This document shows, in pieces, positions 7,247 through 17,261 of a stretch of 64,000 nt of DNA. The notes under the pieces were generated by a model. That model searched no databases. It was not told the origin of the DNA and saw only the letters and a list, made by a program, of their open reading frames with translations. Positions within the stretch are counted from its first letter, which is position 1; every line of letters starts with the position of its first letter. The stretch is from an uncultured Pseudomonadales bacterium (lineage in GTDB: Bacteria > Pseudomonadota > Gammaproteobacteria > Pseudomonadales > Pseudohongiellaceae), in the NCBI GenBank assembly GCA_947259995.1, contig CAMYOK010000019.1, forward strand, positions 1 through 64,000, in the 5' to 3' direction. A program made the position numbers and the translations under genes.

Positions 7247-9373
7247 TTAAAATTGCATATTCCAAGACAAACTCATACTGCGCCCAATGCCTTTGAAATT
7301 ACGCGTATCGGACCCCTGTGTCTGCGAGTAGTAGGTGAAGTAGTCTTCGTTGCTAAGATTCTGCAAACCAAGGCGCCACTGCCCAGCGCCGGCTTGATAT
7401 TCTGCAAATAAATCGACAGTGGTATAGCCATCAAACTGCGCGGTTTCAACGCCTGCGCTATTATTGAACTCTCGATCTTGAACCACGTTAATCTGCAGGC
7501 GAGTATTCAGTGCACTGGACCAAGTACGCTCCCAACTAATATTGACTCGATTCGGCGACATATTGGCACCGCCCAAATCGGTATCTACGCGATCATCCCC
7601 ATCGGAATCATACTCACCGTCGGTATTGGCATAACGCAGCCCAAACACATCCGCTGCAGACGCAATCCATTGCGTACGGAACTCATAGCCATCGATCTCG
7701 GTTTTTTCACGCTTCACCGCGTAAATACCATCGGCATTGGCTTGCAAGCGCTGCCCAAAATCAGAATCGGAAGCAAAGTAGCTTAGCTGCGCCGACAACA
7801 CATTATTGTCAAACTCAAACCCTAGTTCGGCATTGTCCGTGACAATCGGCTCTAGATTCAGAAAGGTTTCAACATCTTGGTCAGCCACGTTGATACCACG
7901 CAGCACTCGCCCTACATCGGGCATCGAGAAACCTTCAGACATATTGGCAAACACTCGCCATTGATCTGTGATTTGATAGGTCGCACCGCCGTTGGCCAGA
8001 GTATCGGAAAACTCTGGGCTGCCGCCGCGCACTAATTGTCCGCCGTTATAGGAGTACAGCGTCGTAAAGTCATCGACTTCGAGTGCGGAATCCTCTCGTC
8101 TAGCGCCAGCGGTGAGCGTCAATTTGTCAATGCCAGTAAATTCAAACTGAGCAAACAGGGCTAAATTTTCGTAATTGGTCTTAGGGACCCAGTCCCGGCC
8201 CGTTAATACCAACGCTTGATAAGTCTCGTCATTTAAGAAGTCAGCACCATAGACCACACTCAATGACGTATCGGCAATATTGTCTTTTGCTAACGTTAGC
8301 TTGAGCCCTCGTTTGGTCGAGTTGTTTTGCGATTGATCGAATACAGTGCCACCAAAGGCAGGGTCCGCATAGGTTGCAAATGTTCCGCCACCGTAGGTGC
8401 CAGCAAACTGTTGATCAAAAGCTTGTAAGCGAAGATTGTGCCCTAAAATTTCTGCGTTGCTGTAACTTGCACTGAACATCGTGATTTCATTGCTGACCGG
8501 CTTGCCTAACACCTCTGCCTCAATGGCAGTGGTCGGTACGCCATTGGCATAGTCACCGTCCACAGCGATCCAGTCGTTATTGCCTGCCACTTCGTAGTCG
8601 TTAACAGTTAATTCAATTCGTTGATCGTCCCACTCGTAGCCTGTTTTCAAAAACAAGTTCAGCGTTTCCGAATCCATCGTGTCGCCTTGCGCATTATCGA
8701 AACCGATCACTTCGCCATCGGCGTCATAACTAATGCCTGAAGTGCGATAAGTGGCACTCCCTAGAAAGTCGACATTGCCGGTGCGGCCCGAGAGCGTGTA
8801 ACTAGCACCGTAACCTAGGCTCTCACTGACATCTTCACTCTGCCCTACCCCTTCAAGCCTGACACTGTGCTGCCACTGCTGTGTTGGTCGACGAGTAATC
8901 ATATTGATGATGCCGCCAGAGGCGCCCATACCGTGTATCGCGTTCGCGCCGTGGATCACCTCTATTCGCTCAAGCATCAACGGGTCGATGGTATGGCCAT
9001 CGCGAGAGCCATCGCGCAATGGATTGGACTGCGGGACACCATCAACCATATAGAGGGGATCTCGGCCACGCAGGCTTTCGCCGGCACTGGTCATCTTCTG
9101 CCGGCTGGGCGAAAAACTCGGAATCAGGTTGCCCAAAATTGTCGACAAATCGTTGTTCACACCAATCTGTTGAATCAAGTCTTGTTGGCCGATCAGGGTC
9201 ACAGTGTTTGAGATTTGGCTTAGAGGCTTTGCGGAACGCGAGGCCGTCACAATCATCTCTTCGATGTCTTGATCTTCATCGCTCGCCTGCTGCGCTACTG
9301 CCATAGGAGACAGTAGAGTAGCGGCTAGAGAACTATAAAGAGCGTTGCGTAAATGAGGGTTGTGCGTGGCCAT
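7247..9373 (-). CDS. TonB-dependent outer-membrane receptor, siderophore type
   Basis: The mature protein starts after a signal peptide ending AVAQQA. It has a TonB box (EEMIVTAS), a plug domain with LRGRDPLYMVDGVPQSNP and ERIEVIHGANAIHGMGASGGIINMI, and a long beta-barrel ending in aromatic MSLSWNMQF, the BAM recognition end. A longer frame begins at TTG 9436, but ATG at 9373 has GGACGGA upstream and a proper signal peptide after it, giving 708 residues. A Fur-like box lies about 65 bp upstream and a PepSY protein follows. Iron-siderophore uptake is inferred; the ligand is unknown. Confidence 0.9.
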   Translation of the reverse strand: MATHNPHLRNALYSSLAATLLSPMAVAQQASDEDQDIEEMIVTASRSAKPLSQISNTVTLIGQQDLIQQIGVNNDLSTILGNLIPSFSPSRQKMTSAGESLRGRDPLYMVDGVPQSNPLRDGSRDGHTIDPLMLERIEVIHGANAIHGMGASGGIINMITRRPTQQWQHSVRLEGVGQSEDVSESLGYGASYTLSGRTGNVDFLGSATYRTSGISYDADGEVIGFDNAQGDTMDSETLNLFLKTGYEWDDQRIELTVNDYEVAGNNDWIAVDGDYANGVPTTAIEAEVLGKPVSNEITMFSASYSNAEILGHNLRLQAFDQQFAGTYGGGTFATYADPAFGGTVFDQSQNNSTKRGLKLTLAKDNIADTSLSVVYGADFLNDETYQALVLTGRDWVPKTNYENLALFAQFEFTGIDKLTLTAGARREDSALEVDDFTTLYSYNGGQLVRGGSPEFSDTLANGGATYQITDQWRVFANMSEGFSMPDVGRVLRGINVADQDVETFLNLEPIVTDNAELGFEFDNNVLSAQLSYFASDSDFGQRLQANADGIYAVKREKTEIDGYEFRTQWIASAADVFGLRYANTDGEYDSDGDDRVDTDLGGANMSPNRVNISWERTWSSALNTRLQINVVQDREFNNSAGVETAQFDGYTTVDLFAEYQAGAGQWRLGLQNLSNEDYFTYYSQTQGSDTRNFKGIGRSMSLSWNMQF

Positions 9374-9437
9374 AATAAGATTCCGTCCGTATCGCGAGAA
9401 GTAGGTTTGAGAGTGCGAATACTCAATGGACGGCAAT

Positions 9438-9456
9438 CTTAATGATAACGATTCCT
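9438..9456. promoter_or_regulatory. Fur-box-like site upstream of the TonB receptor
   Basis: CTTAATGATAACGATTCCT matches the 19-bp Fur consensus at 12 positions, including the AATGATAA core. It lies between cydB and the receptor, in the receptor's promoter position, and would give iron-repressed expression of the receptor and the PepSY gene. Confidence 0.6.
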
Positions 9457-9481
9457 ATTTGCAAGCGCTGTGATAAATTAC

Positions 9482-10474
9482 TTATTCATAACTCAATTTC
9501 GTCGCCTTGCCCGAAAACACTCGGTAGATGAACACTGTGTACACAAGGATCATCGGCATAGTGATGGCGACACCATAGAACGTGAACTTCAAAGAAGCCG
9601 TCGAGGCGGCAGTTTCCCATATCGTCATCTTATTGATGACGATATCTGGGTAGATGCTATAGGCAAGCCCTAGTGCCAACATCAAACAAATCACCATTAA
9701 GCCGACGAAGATCAACCACCCAAAGCCCTGCTCTAGCAATGACTCGTGCCAAAGCACCCAGACGATAATGGCATAGGCCAGCATTGTGCTGATAGGAATG
9801 GGTAGGAGACCAATGGCTGCAGGCAAACTGAACCATTTATCGGCAATGACATCACTGACCAAGGGAGTAGCGATCGAAATTAAGAAAATCCCTAGCCCCA
9901 TGGGTAGGACAGTCCAGCGCGCCCATTGGATGGCCTTGCCATACAGTGAACCACTCGCTTTCATCAGCAACCAGGCACAGCCCAGCATGATGTATAGCGC
10001 AGGCAGAGTCACAGCGATTCCCGTGGCAAAAGTATTGCGCAAGGCGGTACTTTCCAAGCCCATGACATAGGCACCAAGCATCCAGCCTTGAGAGGCGGCC
10101 GCAACGACCGAACCTAATGCAAACAGATGATTCCACATACCGCGATATTGGCTTTGGGCCTTGGCTCTAAAGTCGAACGATACGCCGCGCAGAATCAAAC
10201 CAATCAACATCATTGTGGCTGGGATATAGAGGCTGGTGAGCACTAAACCATAGGCCGCTGGAAAGGCGATTAACAATACCCCTACCCCAAACACAATCCA
10301 AGTCTCGTTGGCATCCCAGAAAGGGCCAATGGAGGCGATCATTTGATCCTTCTCCTCATCATCGGCCAAAGATAAAAGCATTCCCACGCCAAGGTCATAA
10401 CCATCGAGAATGATGTAGGTCAGCAATGAAAAACCAATCACGCCGACAAAGAAGAGCGGTAAATATGCTTCCAT
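9482..10474 (-). CDS. cydB: Cytochrome bd-type quinol oxidase subunit II (CioB/CydB)
   Basis: The 330-residue polytopic membrane protein starts MEAYLPLFFVGVIGFSLLTYIILDGYDLGVG and contains GPFWDANETWIVFGVGVLLIAFP, conserved in subunit II. Together with subunit I it forms a quinol oxidase that reduces oxygen to water with high affinity, in the inner membrane. An upstream start would overlap the cydA stop; ATG 10474 follows that stop directly and is preferred. The pair is translationally close and forms one operon. No small CydX-like subunit is visible after it; the following 45 bp are taken by the Fur-box promoter. Confidence 0.93.
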   Translation of the reverse strand: MEAYLPLFFVGVIGFSLLTYIILDGYDLGVGMLLSLADDEEKDQMIASIGPFWDANETWIVFGVGVLLIAFPAAYGLVLTSLYIPATMMLIGLILRGVSFDFRAKAQSQYRGMWNHLFALGSVVAAASQGWMLGAYVMGLESTALRNTFATGIAVTLPALYIMLGCAWLLMKASGSLYGKAIQWARWTVLPMGLGIFLISIATPLVSDVIADKWFSLPAAIGLLPIPISTMLAYAIIVWVLWHESLLEQGFGWLIFVGLMVICLMLALGLAYSIYPDIVINKMTIWETAASTASLKFTFYGVAITMPMILVYTVFIYRVFSGKATKLSYE

Positions 10475-10475
10475 T

Positions 10476-11858
10476 TTATTGCGCCTCACTTTGCTTATCG
10501 GCTAGTTGGGATTGCTTGGATTGCGCATCTTGTGCGCGTTGTTGCAGTGTTGCCATCGAGCGTGATGGATGGGAGGCCATGTGACGGATGGTGAGCAAAT
10601 AAAACACTAATAAAAACGCATAGAGCAACAGATAGGCGATCAGTGTCGACAACACCATGCCCCCGCTATGCGCGGCCACCACATCGGCCGTGCGTAGTAC
10701 GCCGTACACTATCCATGGCTGACGGCCCATCTCAGTGACATACCAACCAGCAAGCACGGCAACCCAACCAGAATAAGTCATCAGTGTAAGCGCTTTTAAA
10801 ATGTACCCAGTATTTGCCGACCCACGCCACAAACGCAATGCGACAAACCACGACACGAAGAGCATCAAGAAACCAATGCCAACCATAACCCGAAAGGACC
10901 AATACACTGGGCTCACTGGCGGATGCTCGCCTGCAAATTCATTGAGACCTTGGATCTCTCCATTGAGGTCATGCCTTAGAATAAGACTCGCTATTTTGGG
11001 CAGTTCGATATTGAAATGCGTAGTTTGTGCCTCTTCGTCGGGAAACCCAAAGAGGCTCAAACCGACGCCCGCGTCTGTCTCCCAGATCGCCTCTATCGCG
11101 GCAATTTTTGCCGGTTGATGCTCGAGGGTATTTAAGCCGTGCAAGTCCCCAATAACAATTTGCAGAGGGGCGAGGATGGCGGCCATGCAAACGCCCGTTT
11201 TTAACACCTTCCAGGTACCCGGCCCGCCAACATTTTTGCGAATTCGATAAGCGCTAACGCCGGCAACGACAAAGGCGCTTGTTAGAAGCGATGCGACGAC
11301 CATGTGCGTCAAGCGATACGGAAACGAGGGATTAAAAATAATCTCCCACCAGCTGCCTACCATCATGACGCCGTTCTCGATGGTGTAGCCCGCTGGGGTT
11401 TGCATCCAAGAGTTAAGGCTCAATATCCAGAATGCCGAGAAAGTCGTGCCGACGGCAACTAGGCTTGTGGCGATTAAATGCACACGGTTAGAGACGCGAT
11501 CTTTGCCGAATAACATTATGCCTAGGAAGGAGGCCTCTAGGAAAAATGCCGTCAATACTTCATAGCCAAGCAATGGACCTGCGATGTTCCCTGCCCTTTC
11601 CATAAACCCTGGCCAGTTAGTGCCAAACTGAAAGCTCATGGTGATGCCGGTGACCACTCCGATAGCAAAGGTCAGTGCAAAAATGCCCACCCAAAACAGA
11701 TAAGCAAACTCCCACTCTTTATCGCCACTGAGGGTGTAGCGAACCCGAAAGAATAACAGGATCCAACATAGGCCTATCGATATCGTGGGAAACAAAATGT
11801 GAAAACTAATATTGGCTGCAAACTGTATACGCGACAGTAATAAAGGATCGAACTCCAT
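10476..11858 (-). CDS. cydA: Cytochrome bd-type quinol oxidase subunit I (CioA/CydA)
   Basis: The 460-residue protein has the haem-ligand region SRIQFAANISFHILFP at the N-terminus, TGITMSFQFGTNWPGF and the invariant GRQPW (EMGRQPWIVYG near residue 380). It is clearly shorter than E. coli CydA, consistent with the short Q-loop of the cyanide-insensitive (Cio) branch. It oxidises quinol with haems b558, b595 and d and reduces oxygen in the inner membrane. It is the first gene of the two-gene operon; the promoter must lie in the 454-bp gap shared with the divergent TonB receptor. Confidence 0.93.
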   Translation of the reverse strand: MEFDPLLLSRIQFAANISFHILFPTISIGLCWILLFFRVRYTLSGDKEWEFAYLFWVGIFALTFAIGVVTGITMSFQFGTNWPGFMERAGNIAGPLLGYEVLTAFFLEASFLGIMLFGKDRVSNRVHLIATSLVAVGTTFSAFWILSLNSWMQTPAGYTIENGVMMVGSWWEIIFNPSFPYRLTHMVVASLLTSAFVVAGVSAYRIRKNVGGPGTWKVLKTGVCMAAILAPLQIVIGDLHGLNTLEHQPAKIAAIEAIWETDAGVGLSLFGFPDEEAQTTHFNIELPKIASLILRHDLNGEIQGLNEFAGEHPPVSPVYWSFRVMVGIGFLMLFVSWFVALRLWRGSANTGYILKALTLMTYSGWVAVLAGWYVTEMGRQPWIVYGVLRTADVVAAHSGGMVLSTLIAYLLLYAFLLVFYLLTIRHMASHPSRSMATLQQRAQDAQSKQSQLADKQSEAQ

Positions 11859-12312
11859 TGACGCTCCCTAGTTCTATGAAGAAATCGGAAAACCCCTAAA
11901 TTGACGGCATTCCATATGTATCATATTTTACAGTGCAATGCTTGTGCCCAAGTCAATTAATATTTCCACCTTATTGTTTTCATTGCTATTTTTAAGCCGC
12001 CACTGAATTCGGACAGTGGCGCAAATTGCCATTGTTGTCGTAACGATTGCAGTTTTTGACAAGCCCTGACAATTACCTTGAAACTCTTCCTTTACAGCAT
12101 GTGTCACTTTAATTAATTTTTGCCAAAAAACTGTCTTCAAACTTCATCAAAACCATCACATTTTTGCCTGATAACTGCAATATCCAATCGCTAATCTCCC
12201 CACCCGAAGCAACTCTCTAACCAGGCTTAAAACCCGTCATTAAACAGGTAAAGGCCGTTGCTTCTATTTCCAAACTATTTATTCACCCCACTACTTCAGG
12301 AAGAGATGGCAT
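11859..12312. promoter_or_regulatory. Divergent intergenic region between cydA and a TonB receptor
   Basis: This 454-bp AT-rich gap has no credible gene; a 70-codon minus frame at 11928-12140 lacks family resemblance. It should hold promoters for cydAB (minus) and the receptor/phospholipase block (plus). TGACAAGCCCTGACAA at 12057-12072 is a direct repeat with 10-bp period (TTGTCA on the minus strand), which recalls PhoB half-sites but does not have their 11-bp period. AGGAAGAG precedes the receptor's ATG. Confidence 0.4.
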
Positions 12313-14922
12313 ATGTTACCCCTAGATCTCCCATTCAAAAAAAATACCTCCACACTCAGTGCGGCGATCCTGCTTTGCATGGGATTCAGCTCTCCCACTA
12401 TCGCCCAGTCCTCACAAAATGATGACAGCGAATCTATTCAAGAAATCGTTGTTGAAGGCCAAGTCGTTCGTGGCGGTGTCACGGAGCTCGCGATCGATGT
12501 GGCGAAATTTGGTACACAGGTGCAATTGATTAGCGCCGATGAGATCAGCACTGGTGGTTTCACCAACTTTGGTGAATTGTCAGCAGGTTTGATTCGCGGT
12601 GCTAACATCGGTTATTCGCCCGACGAAGGTGAGTTCACGATTCGCATTGATGGCGGCACAGACCGAGACACATTGCTACTTCTAGACGGCGTGCCGACAT
12701 TCGACCGGGGCACACCACTTGAAAGCCTTTGGGGTGCTACAGCAATCGACCCTCGCATGATCGAGAACGTGGAAATTTTCCGCGGCGGTCAGAGTTTGTA
12801 CTTCGGGGGCAACGGTGGCCTAGGGGTTGTCAATGTTATCTATAAACGCCCGGAGTCTGGTGACGAAACTCACGGCGAGATAGGCGTTTACGCCGGTGAC
12901 TTCAATACACGTGAACTATACGGCAATGTGACCATTCCATTAGGCCGTGACTCAGACCATTACTTGATGTTCTTCGGGCGCTCTTACGAAACATCGGCGC
13001 ACGAGATTTTCAGTGAAGAGGCCTATACCGATAACGTATTGGCCTTGGGTGGCAAACACGACTTCCCTTATAGTTATAACCTCATTGGTGCAAAATACCT
13101 TTGGGATATTAATGACAACACGCAGTTCCGCTTAGGCTATCAGTACTCCACCATCGACTTCCGTGATTCATTCCCCTCCTTCACGGTATTCCAGCCTAAC
13201 TACACTGAATTTCCGATGTTCGATGCCAAGTTCACTACCGACTTTAGCGATCGCCTATCTTTGGAATCGGAAGCCTACTTCACTAACCCACGCCTGTGGA
13301 ACACTGAAGTCGACGCGCGTGTGTGTAATATTCCTCGCTTCCAAGACCTTCCTGCCGACGTGCAATCGATTGCCACATCACAAGGTATTAGCAGTTTTAA
13401 CACTGCCTCTGAATACGAAGCCTTTGCTGCGACAGTGACAGGCCTTCCTGCCGGTTGCGTGACTGATCCGTACGGCGCCAACCAAGGTGCAGCCACTGGT
13501 TCCAAGACGGGTTATTACGTCGACGCCAATGGCAACCCCTATGGCACACTCGCCAACCCCTTCCCAATCGGCAACCCGATCGGCTATGTCATACAAAGCA
13601 CGGCCGGCTTTGGTAATGGTCAACCCACCAAAGGTTTTGGTGAAACAGATCAGGCCAAAGCGGGCTACAACGACTGGGGCTTCAATAACCGTTTAAAAAT
13701 GACTTGGAACGATAATCTCGAGACAGTCGTCGGTGTGCAAAACATTAGTTATAAAGACGGATCGGATTCTATCTATGGCATGAAAAAAGACTCGGTAAGC
13801 TCAACCGGTGTTTACGGTGAGGTGCGCTTTAACTCAACCGCATTTATCGAAACCAATGTCTCACTGTCTTTCCGACAAGACTTCAACGATGCGTTCAGTG
13901 ATGAAGACATCTGGAAATACGGTGTACGTCAGGAACTGCCAGGCGGCTTTTATGTTCGCTCTAACGGCGGCACTTCCTACAGCCAGCCAACTTTGACAGA
14001 AGCAGGCATGACGGGTAACCGCGTGACTAATCCGTCGATCGAAACCCAGCATGTCGAAACTTACAGCTTTGGTGCAGGTATCAACGGTGACATGTTTGGC
14101 GGGACTTTCAACGTCGAGCTTGGGTATTTCGATACGACGATCGATAATCTTTTCGGTTCATCGGCCATCGAGAACGTCTGTATCAATTACCCAGACGTCC
14201 AGCCAGAGGACATCAATCCTAACATCGTAGTGCCAAGTAGCTTCTGTAACTACGCACTGGCGAACAACTTCTCACGTTTCGACGTGGCGAGCTTCAACCG
14301 TATTGCCGAACAAGATATTCAAGGTGTCACGCTCGACGTAGCCTTCGATTTTGAACATTGGCAAGCGGATTTCTCCTTCACCGACATGGAGTCTCTCGAA
14401 CCGAACCCAATCTATGGCCTTGCGGCATTGATGGATGGCACGGGTGAGGCCTTGAGCTTTGTTGTGCCTGGCGATGCTGGCTCGCAGAAACTGCGTCAGT
14501 CTAGCGAACGAGCCGAGTGGTCTGCGTCTTTACTTTTGACCTACACGCCAACACCAGACTGGGTCTTTGCATTGAACACCAAGTGGCAAGGGCCTGAGTG
14601 GGCATATGGCAATGGACGTTCTAGCCGTATCGTTGACGCCAACGGCAATCGCACCAACCCAGACAACAATTTCGGTGACTACATGGTAGTCAATGGCTCT
14701 GTGCAATACTTCATGGGCGACGACAACCAACACCGTTTCCTACTACGCGCTGTGAACTTGCTTGACGAAGACTACTTCGAGCGTGCCGGTTTGGGTAACC
14801 AACGCGTAAGCCAAGCAGGCGTTCGCGGAGAAGTGGGCGAGAACGATTCTAGCTACTACTACAACTACGGATGGAATGGTAAGCCACGTTCATTCTGGGT
14901 GCAGTATGAGTACAGTTTCTAA
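12313..14922 (+). CDS. TonB-dependent outer-membrane receptor, large, substrate unknown
   Basis: The 869-residue protein has a signal peptide ending TIAQS, a TonB-box region (IQEIVVEGQ), a plug with IRIDGGTDRDTLLLLDGVPTFD and ENVEIFRGGQSLYFGGNGGLGVVNVIYKR, and a barrel ending WVQYEYSF. Insertions with paired cysteines (ARVCNIP, AGCVTDP, ENVCINY, SSFCNYA) probably mark extracellular loops. No Fur box was seen. It is followed on the same strand by a Tat-exported phospholipase C, so it may import a phospholipid-derived or phosphorus-containing product; this is context-based inference only. Confidence 0.88.
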   Translation: MLPLDLPFKKNTSTLSAAILLCMGFSSPTIAQSSQNDDSESIQEIVVEGQVVRGGVTELAIDVAKFGTQVQLISADEISTGGFTNFGELSAGLIRGANIGYSPDEGEFTIRIDGGTDRDTLLLLDGVPTFDRGTPLESLWGATAIDPRMIENVEIFRGGQSLYFGGNGGLGVVNVIYKRPESGDETHGEIGVYAGDFNTRELYGNVTIPLGRDSDHYLMFFGRSYETSAHEIFSEEAYTDNVLALGGKHDFPYSYNLIGAKYLWDINDNTQFRLGYQYSTIDFRDSFPSFTVFQPNYTEFPMFDAKFTTDFSDRLSLESEAYFTNPRLWNTEVDARVCNIPRFQDLPADVQSIATSQGISSFNTASEYEAFAATVTGLPAGCVTDPYGANQGAATGSKTGYYVDANGNPYGTLANPFPIGNPIGYVIQSTAGFGNGQPTKGFGETDQAKAGYNDWGFNNRLKMTWNDNLETVVGVQNISYKDGSDSIYGMKKDSVSSTGVYGEVRFNSTAFIETNVSLSFRQDFNDAFSDEDIWKYGVRQELPGGFYVRSNGGTSYSQPTLTEAGMTGNRVTNPSIETQHVETYSFGAGINGDMFGGTFNVELGYFDTTIDNLFGSSAIENVCINYPDVQPEDINPNIVVPSSFCNYALANNFSRFDVASFNRIAEQDIQGVTLDVAFDFEHWQADFSFTDMESLEPNPIYGLAALMDGTGEALSFVVPGDAGSQKLRQSSERAEWSASLLLTYTPTPDWVFALNTKWQGPEWAYGNGRSSRIVDANGNRTNPDNNFGDYMVVNGSVQYFMGDDNQHRFLLRAVNLLDEDYFERAGLGNQRVSQAGVRGEVGENDSSYYYNYGWNGKPRSFWVQYEYSF

Positions 14923-14944
14923 ATCTGCCATCTCTATGTAATCA

Positions 14945-14985
14945 ACAAGCGGCATACTTGTGAAGTGTGTCGCTTGTCTTATTTT
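14945..14985 (+). terminator. Hairpin after the TonB receptor gene
   Basis: ACAAGCGGCATA (14945-14956) pairs, with two mismatches, with TGTGTCGCTTGT (14966-14977), followed by a T-rich tract. It lies between the receptor stop and the phospholipase gene and could terminate or attenuate transcription. Confidence 0.55.
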
Positions 14986-15017
14986 AAATAATGCGATTTT
15001 GAAAAGGGTTTTTAATC

Positions 15018-17162
15018 ATGACTATTGATCGTCGCAAGTTTCTATCGATTTCAGCAGGCACCAGCGCCACGATCGCTCTCGCTGCCCTGCCTCTCAGTAT
15101 TCGCAAGGCACTCGCCGTGCAAGCACGTATCGAAACCGGCACCATCAAAGATGTAAAACACATCGTTATTTTGATGCAAGAGAACCGCGGCTTCGATCAC
15201 TACTTTGGCACTATGAAAGGCGTGCGAGGTTTCGGCGACCGTTTCCCTGTGCCCCTTGAAAGCGGCAAACCGGTTTGGTATCAATCCAATGGCCAACGCG
15301 AGATTGCCCCGTTTCACATGAACCCAGATAAGTTCAATGCCTATCTAGCGCCAAGTACACCTCATAGCTTTTCCGACTCGCAAGCGGCATGGAACCAAGG
15401 AAAATTTGGCTACTGGCCAAAGTATAAAAACGACAATTCGATGGGTTATTACAAACGCAGTGATATTCCCTTTCAGTTTGCTCTTGCCGAGTCATTCACC
15501 ATATGCGACTCCTACCATTGTTCCATCACCTCTGGCACCGACCCTAATCGCATCACTTTCTTCAGTGGCAGCAATTTCAACCCGGAATTGCGCGCGCAGG
15601 GCATTAACTGTACCGATGCCGATTCGGAACCGAACAATCTGCGTTGCTGGATCAACAACCCCGAGGTCGATATTTGGCCAGAGCCCGGCTACACCTATAA
15701 AGGCAGCGCCTTCGGTTGGAAAACGCTGCCCGATGTACTGGAAGATGCAGGCGTAAGCTGGCGCATTTTCCAAGATCCGAATGACAACTGGACTGGCGCG
15801 ATGCACGGTGGGCTCGCGTTCGAATCGTTCCGTGAGGCGAAGAAAGATTCCCCCATTTATAACAACGGGATGTCGCACTGGACTTTAGAAGACTTAGCCG
15901 AGCAGGTAAAAAATGGCAGCTTACCGGCAGTGTCTTGGGTGCTCCCCTCGCAGGCCTTTTCAGAACACCCAGGCGGGCCTTCAAGCCCACAGAAAGGCAG
16001 TAACTTTACCGAACAAGTCCTTAATGCCCTTACAGCCAACCCAGAGGTTTGGAGCAAAACGGCGTTCTTCTTAACCTTCGACGAGAACGATGGGCAGTTC
16101 GATCACCTGCCACCACCCGCTGTGCCCTCTTATAACCTAGATGGCACGCTGGCTGGTGGCTCTACACTGCCTTTAGACGGCGAGTATTTCCATGATGTAG
16201 AGCGCGCGTATTTAAAAGACGATGACACTATATCGGGCAATGTTCGTCCTTTTGGTTTAAGTGCTCGCGTACCGATGTATGTCGTCTCGCCTTGGAGCAA
16301 AGGGGGTTGGGTAAGCTCAGAGGTGTTCGACCATACCTCTTTGGCGATGTTCTTAGAGAAGCGCTTCGATGTCACAGTACCGAGTATTAGCCCGTGGCAC
16401 CGTGCGGTTTGCGGGGATCTTACCTCTGCCTTCGACTTCACTGGCCACGAGCAGGCCGATTTATCGCAACTGCCGGACACAAGCAATTACGCGGTCACCG
16501 ATGCCCAACAGATGACCATGGCACGCTACTCTGTCCCCGATAGCCATGAGCCTCTGTACCAAGAGCGCGGCACACGGTTCTCACGAAAACTCCCCTATAT
16601 TTTGCATGCAGAAGCTGAAGTGACAAGTGACGGCAATGTACAAATTGCATTCCGCAATGCTGGGAGTAAAGGCGCAGTGTTCCATGTCTACGACAAATTG
16701 CATCTCGATCGCATCCCTCGCCGCTACACCGTTGAAGCTGGAAAGTCGTTCACCGACCTGTGGGACACGGCACTGGATGGTGGTAAATACGACTTGTGGG
16801 TTTATGGACCTAATGGTTTCGTACGCGCGATCTCCGATCTCGACGCAAGCAGTAGTAGTGCAGCAAAACCAGAGTGTCGCTTGGCCTATGTGGATGGCAA
16901 TGTCAGCATTACGTTCCGCAATAACGGCACCGAGCCTTGCAAGTTCATGATCCAAGACAATGCCTATCGCAGTGGCGGCCCTTGGGTTGTGAATGTGGCA
17001 GCCAATGAGACAGCTGCGCAAACCTGGTCTTTGGCAGACTCCGCTAGCTGGTATGACTTAAGCGTTAGCAGCGATAGTAACAGTAGTTACTCGCGTCGCT
17101 TTGCGGGCCGAGTTGAAACGGGTAAACACGGCATTTCAGACCCAATGATGGGCACTGAGTAA
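15018..17162 (+). CDS. Tat-exported phospholipase C, phosphocholine-specific type
   Basis: The 714-residue protein has a twin-arginine signal (RRKFLS at residues 5-10, then a hydrophobic stretch to ALAVQA). The phosphoesterase domain has HIVILMQENRGFDHYFGTMKG, SGTDPNR, ENDGQFDHLPPP and the late FDHTS. Two C-terminal DUF756 modules follow (from about residues 520 and 620, each with an xxFRNxG core). This is the layout of bacterial phospholipase C acting on phosphatidylcholine and sphingomyelin outside the inner membrane, releasing phosphocholine. It follows a TonB receptor; phosphate-starvation control is common for the family, but no convincing Pho box was seen. Confidence 0.93.
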   Translation: MTIDRRKFLSISAGTSATIALAALPLSIRKALAVQARIETGTIKDVKHIVILMQENRGFDHYFGTMKGVRGFGDRFPVPLESGKPVWYQSNGQREIAPFHMNPDKFNAYLAPSTPHSFSDSQAAWNQGKFGYWPKYKNDNSMGYYKRSDIPFQFALAESFTICDSYHCSITSGTDPNRITFFSGSNFNPELRAQGINCTDADSEPNNLRCWINNPEVDIWPEPGYTYKGSAFGWKTLPDVLEDAGVSWRIFQDPNDNWTGAMHGGLAFESFREAKKDSPIYNNGMSHWTLEDLAEQVKNGSLPAVSWVLPSQAFSEHPGGPSSPQKGSNFTEQVLNALTANPEVWSKTAFFLTFDENDGQFDHLPPPAVPSYNLDGTLAGGSTLPLDGEYFHDVERAYLKDDDTISGNVRPFGLSARVPMYVVSPWSKGGWVSSEVFDHTSLAMFLEKRFDVTVPSISPWHRAVCGDLTSAFDFTGHEQADLSQLPDTSNYAVTDAQQMTMARYSVPDSHEPLYQERGTRFSRKLPYILHAEAEVTSDGNVQIAFRNAGSKGAVFHVYDKLHLDRIPRRYTVEAGKSFTDLWDTALDGGKYDLWVYGPNGFVRAISDLDASSSSAAKPECRLAYVDGNVSITFRNNGTEPCKFMIQDNAYRSGGPWVVNVAANETAAQTWSLADSASWYDLSVSSDSNSSYSRRFAGRVETGKHGISDPMMGTE

Positions 17163-17261
17163 GTCTAAAAACAGGAGAATGTCATCTAGGTTTCCTGCCT
17201 GCTCTAAATACTGTATTTTGTGCTCTTAACAATTGCGCACACGGAATCAGGAGCAAGGCCG

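Noticed and set aside
9374..9436. Longer N-terminus of the siderophore receptor from a TTG start
   Set aside because: It would put 21 polar residues before a good signal peptide and start next to the Fur box; ATG 9373 has a better ribosome site.
12057..12072. Pho box
   Set aside because: The TGACAA repeat has a 10-bp rather than an 11-bp period and only partial match to CTGTCAT units, so it is kept only as a remark.
11928..12140. 70-codon minus frame between cydA and the TonB receptor
   Set aside because: Low-complexity product of lysine, asparagine and threonine with no family; it probably only reflects AT-rich promoter DNA.
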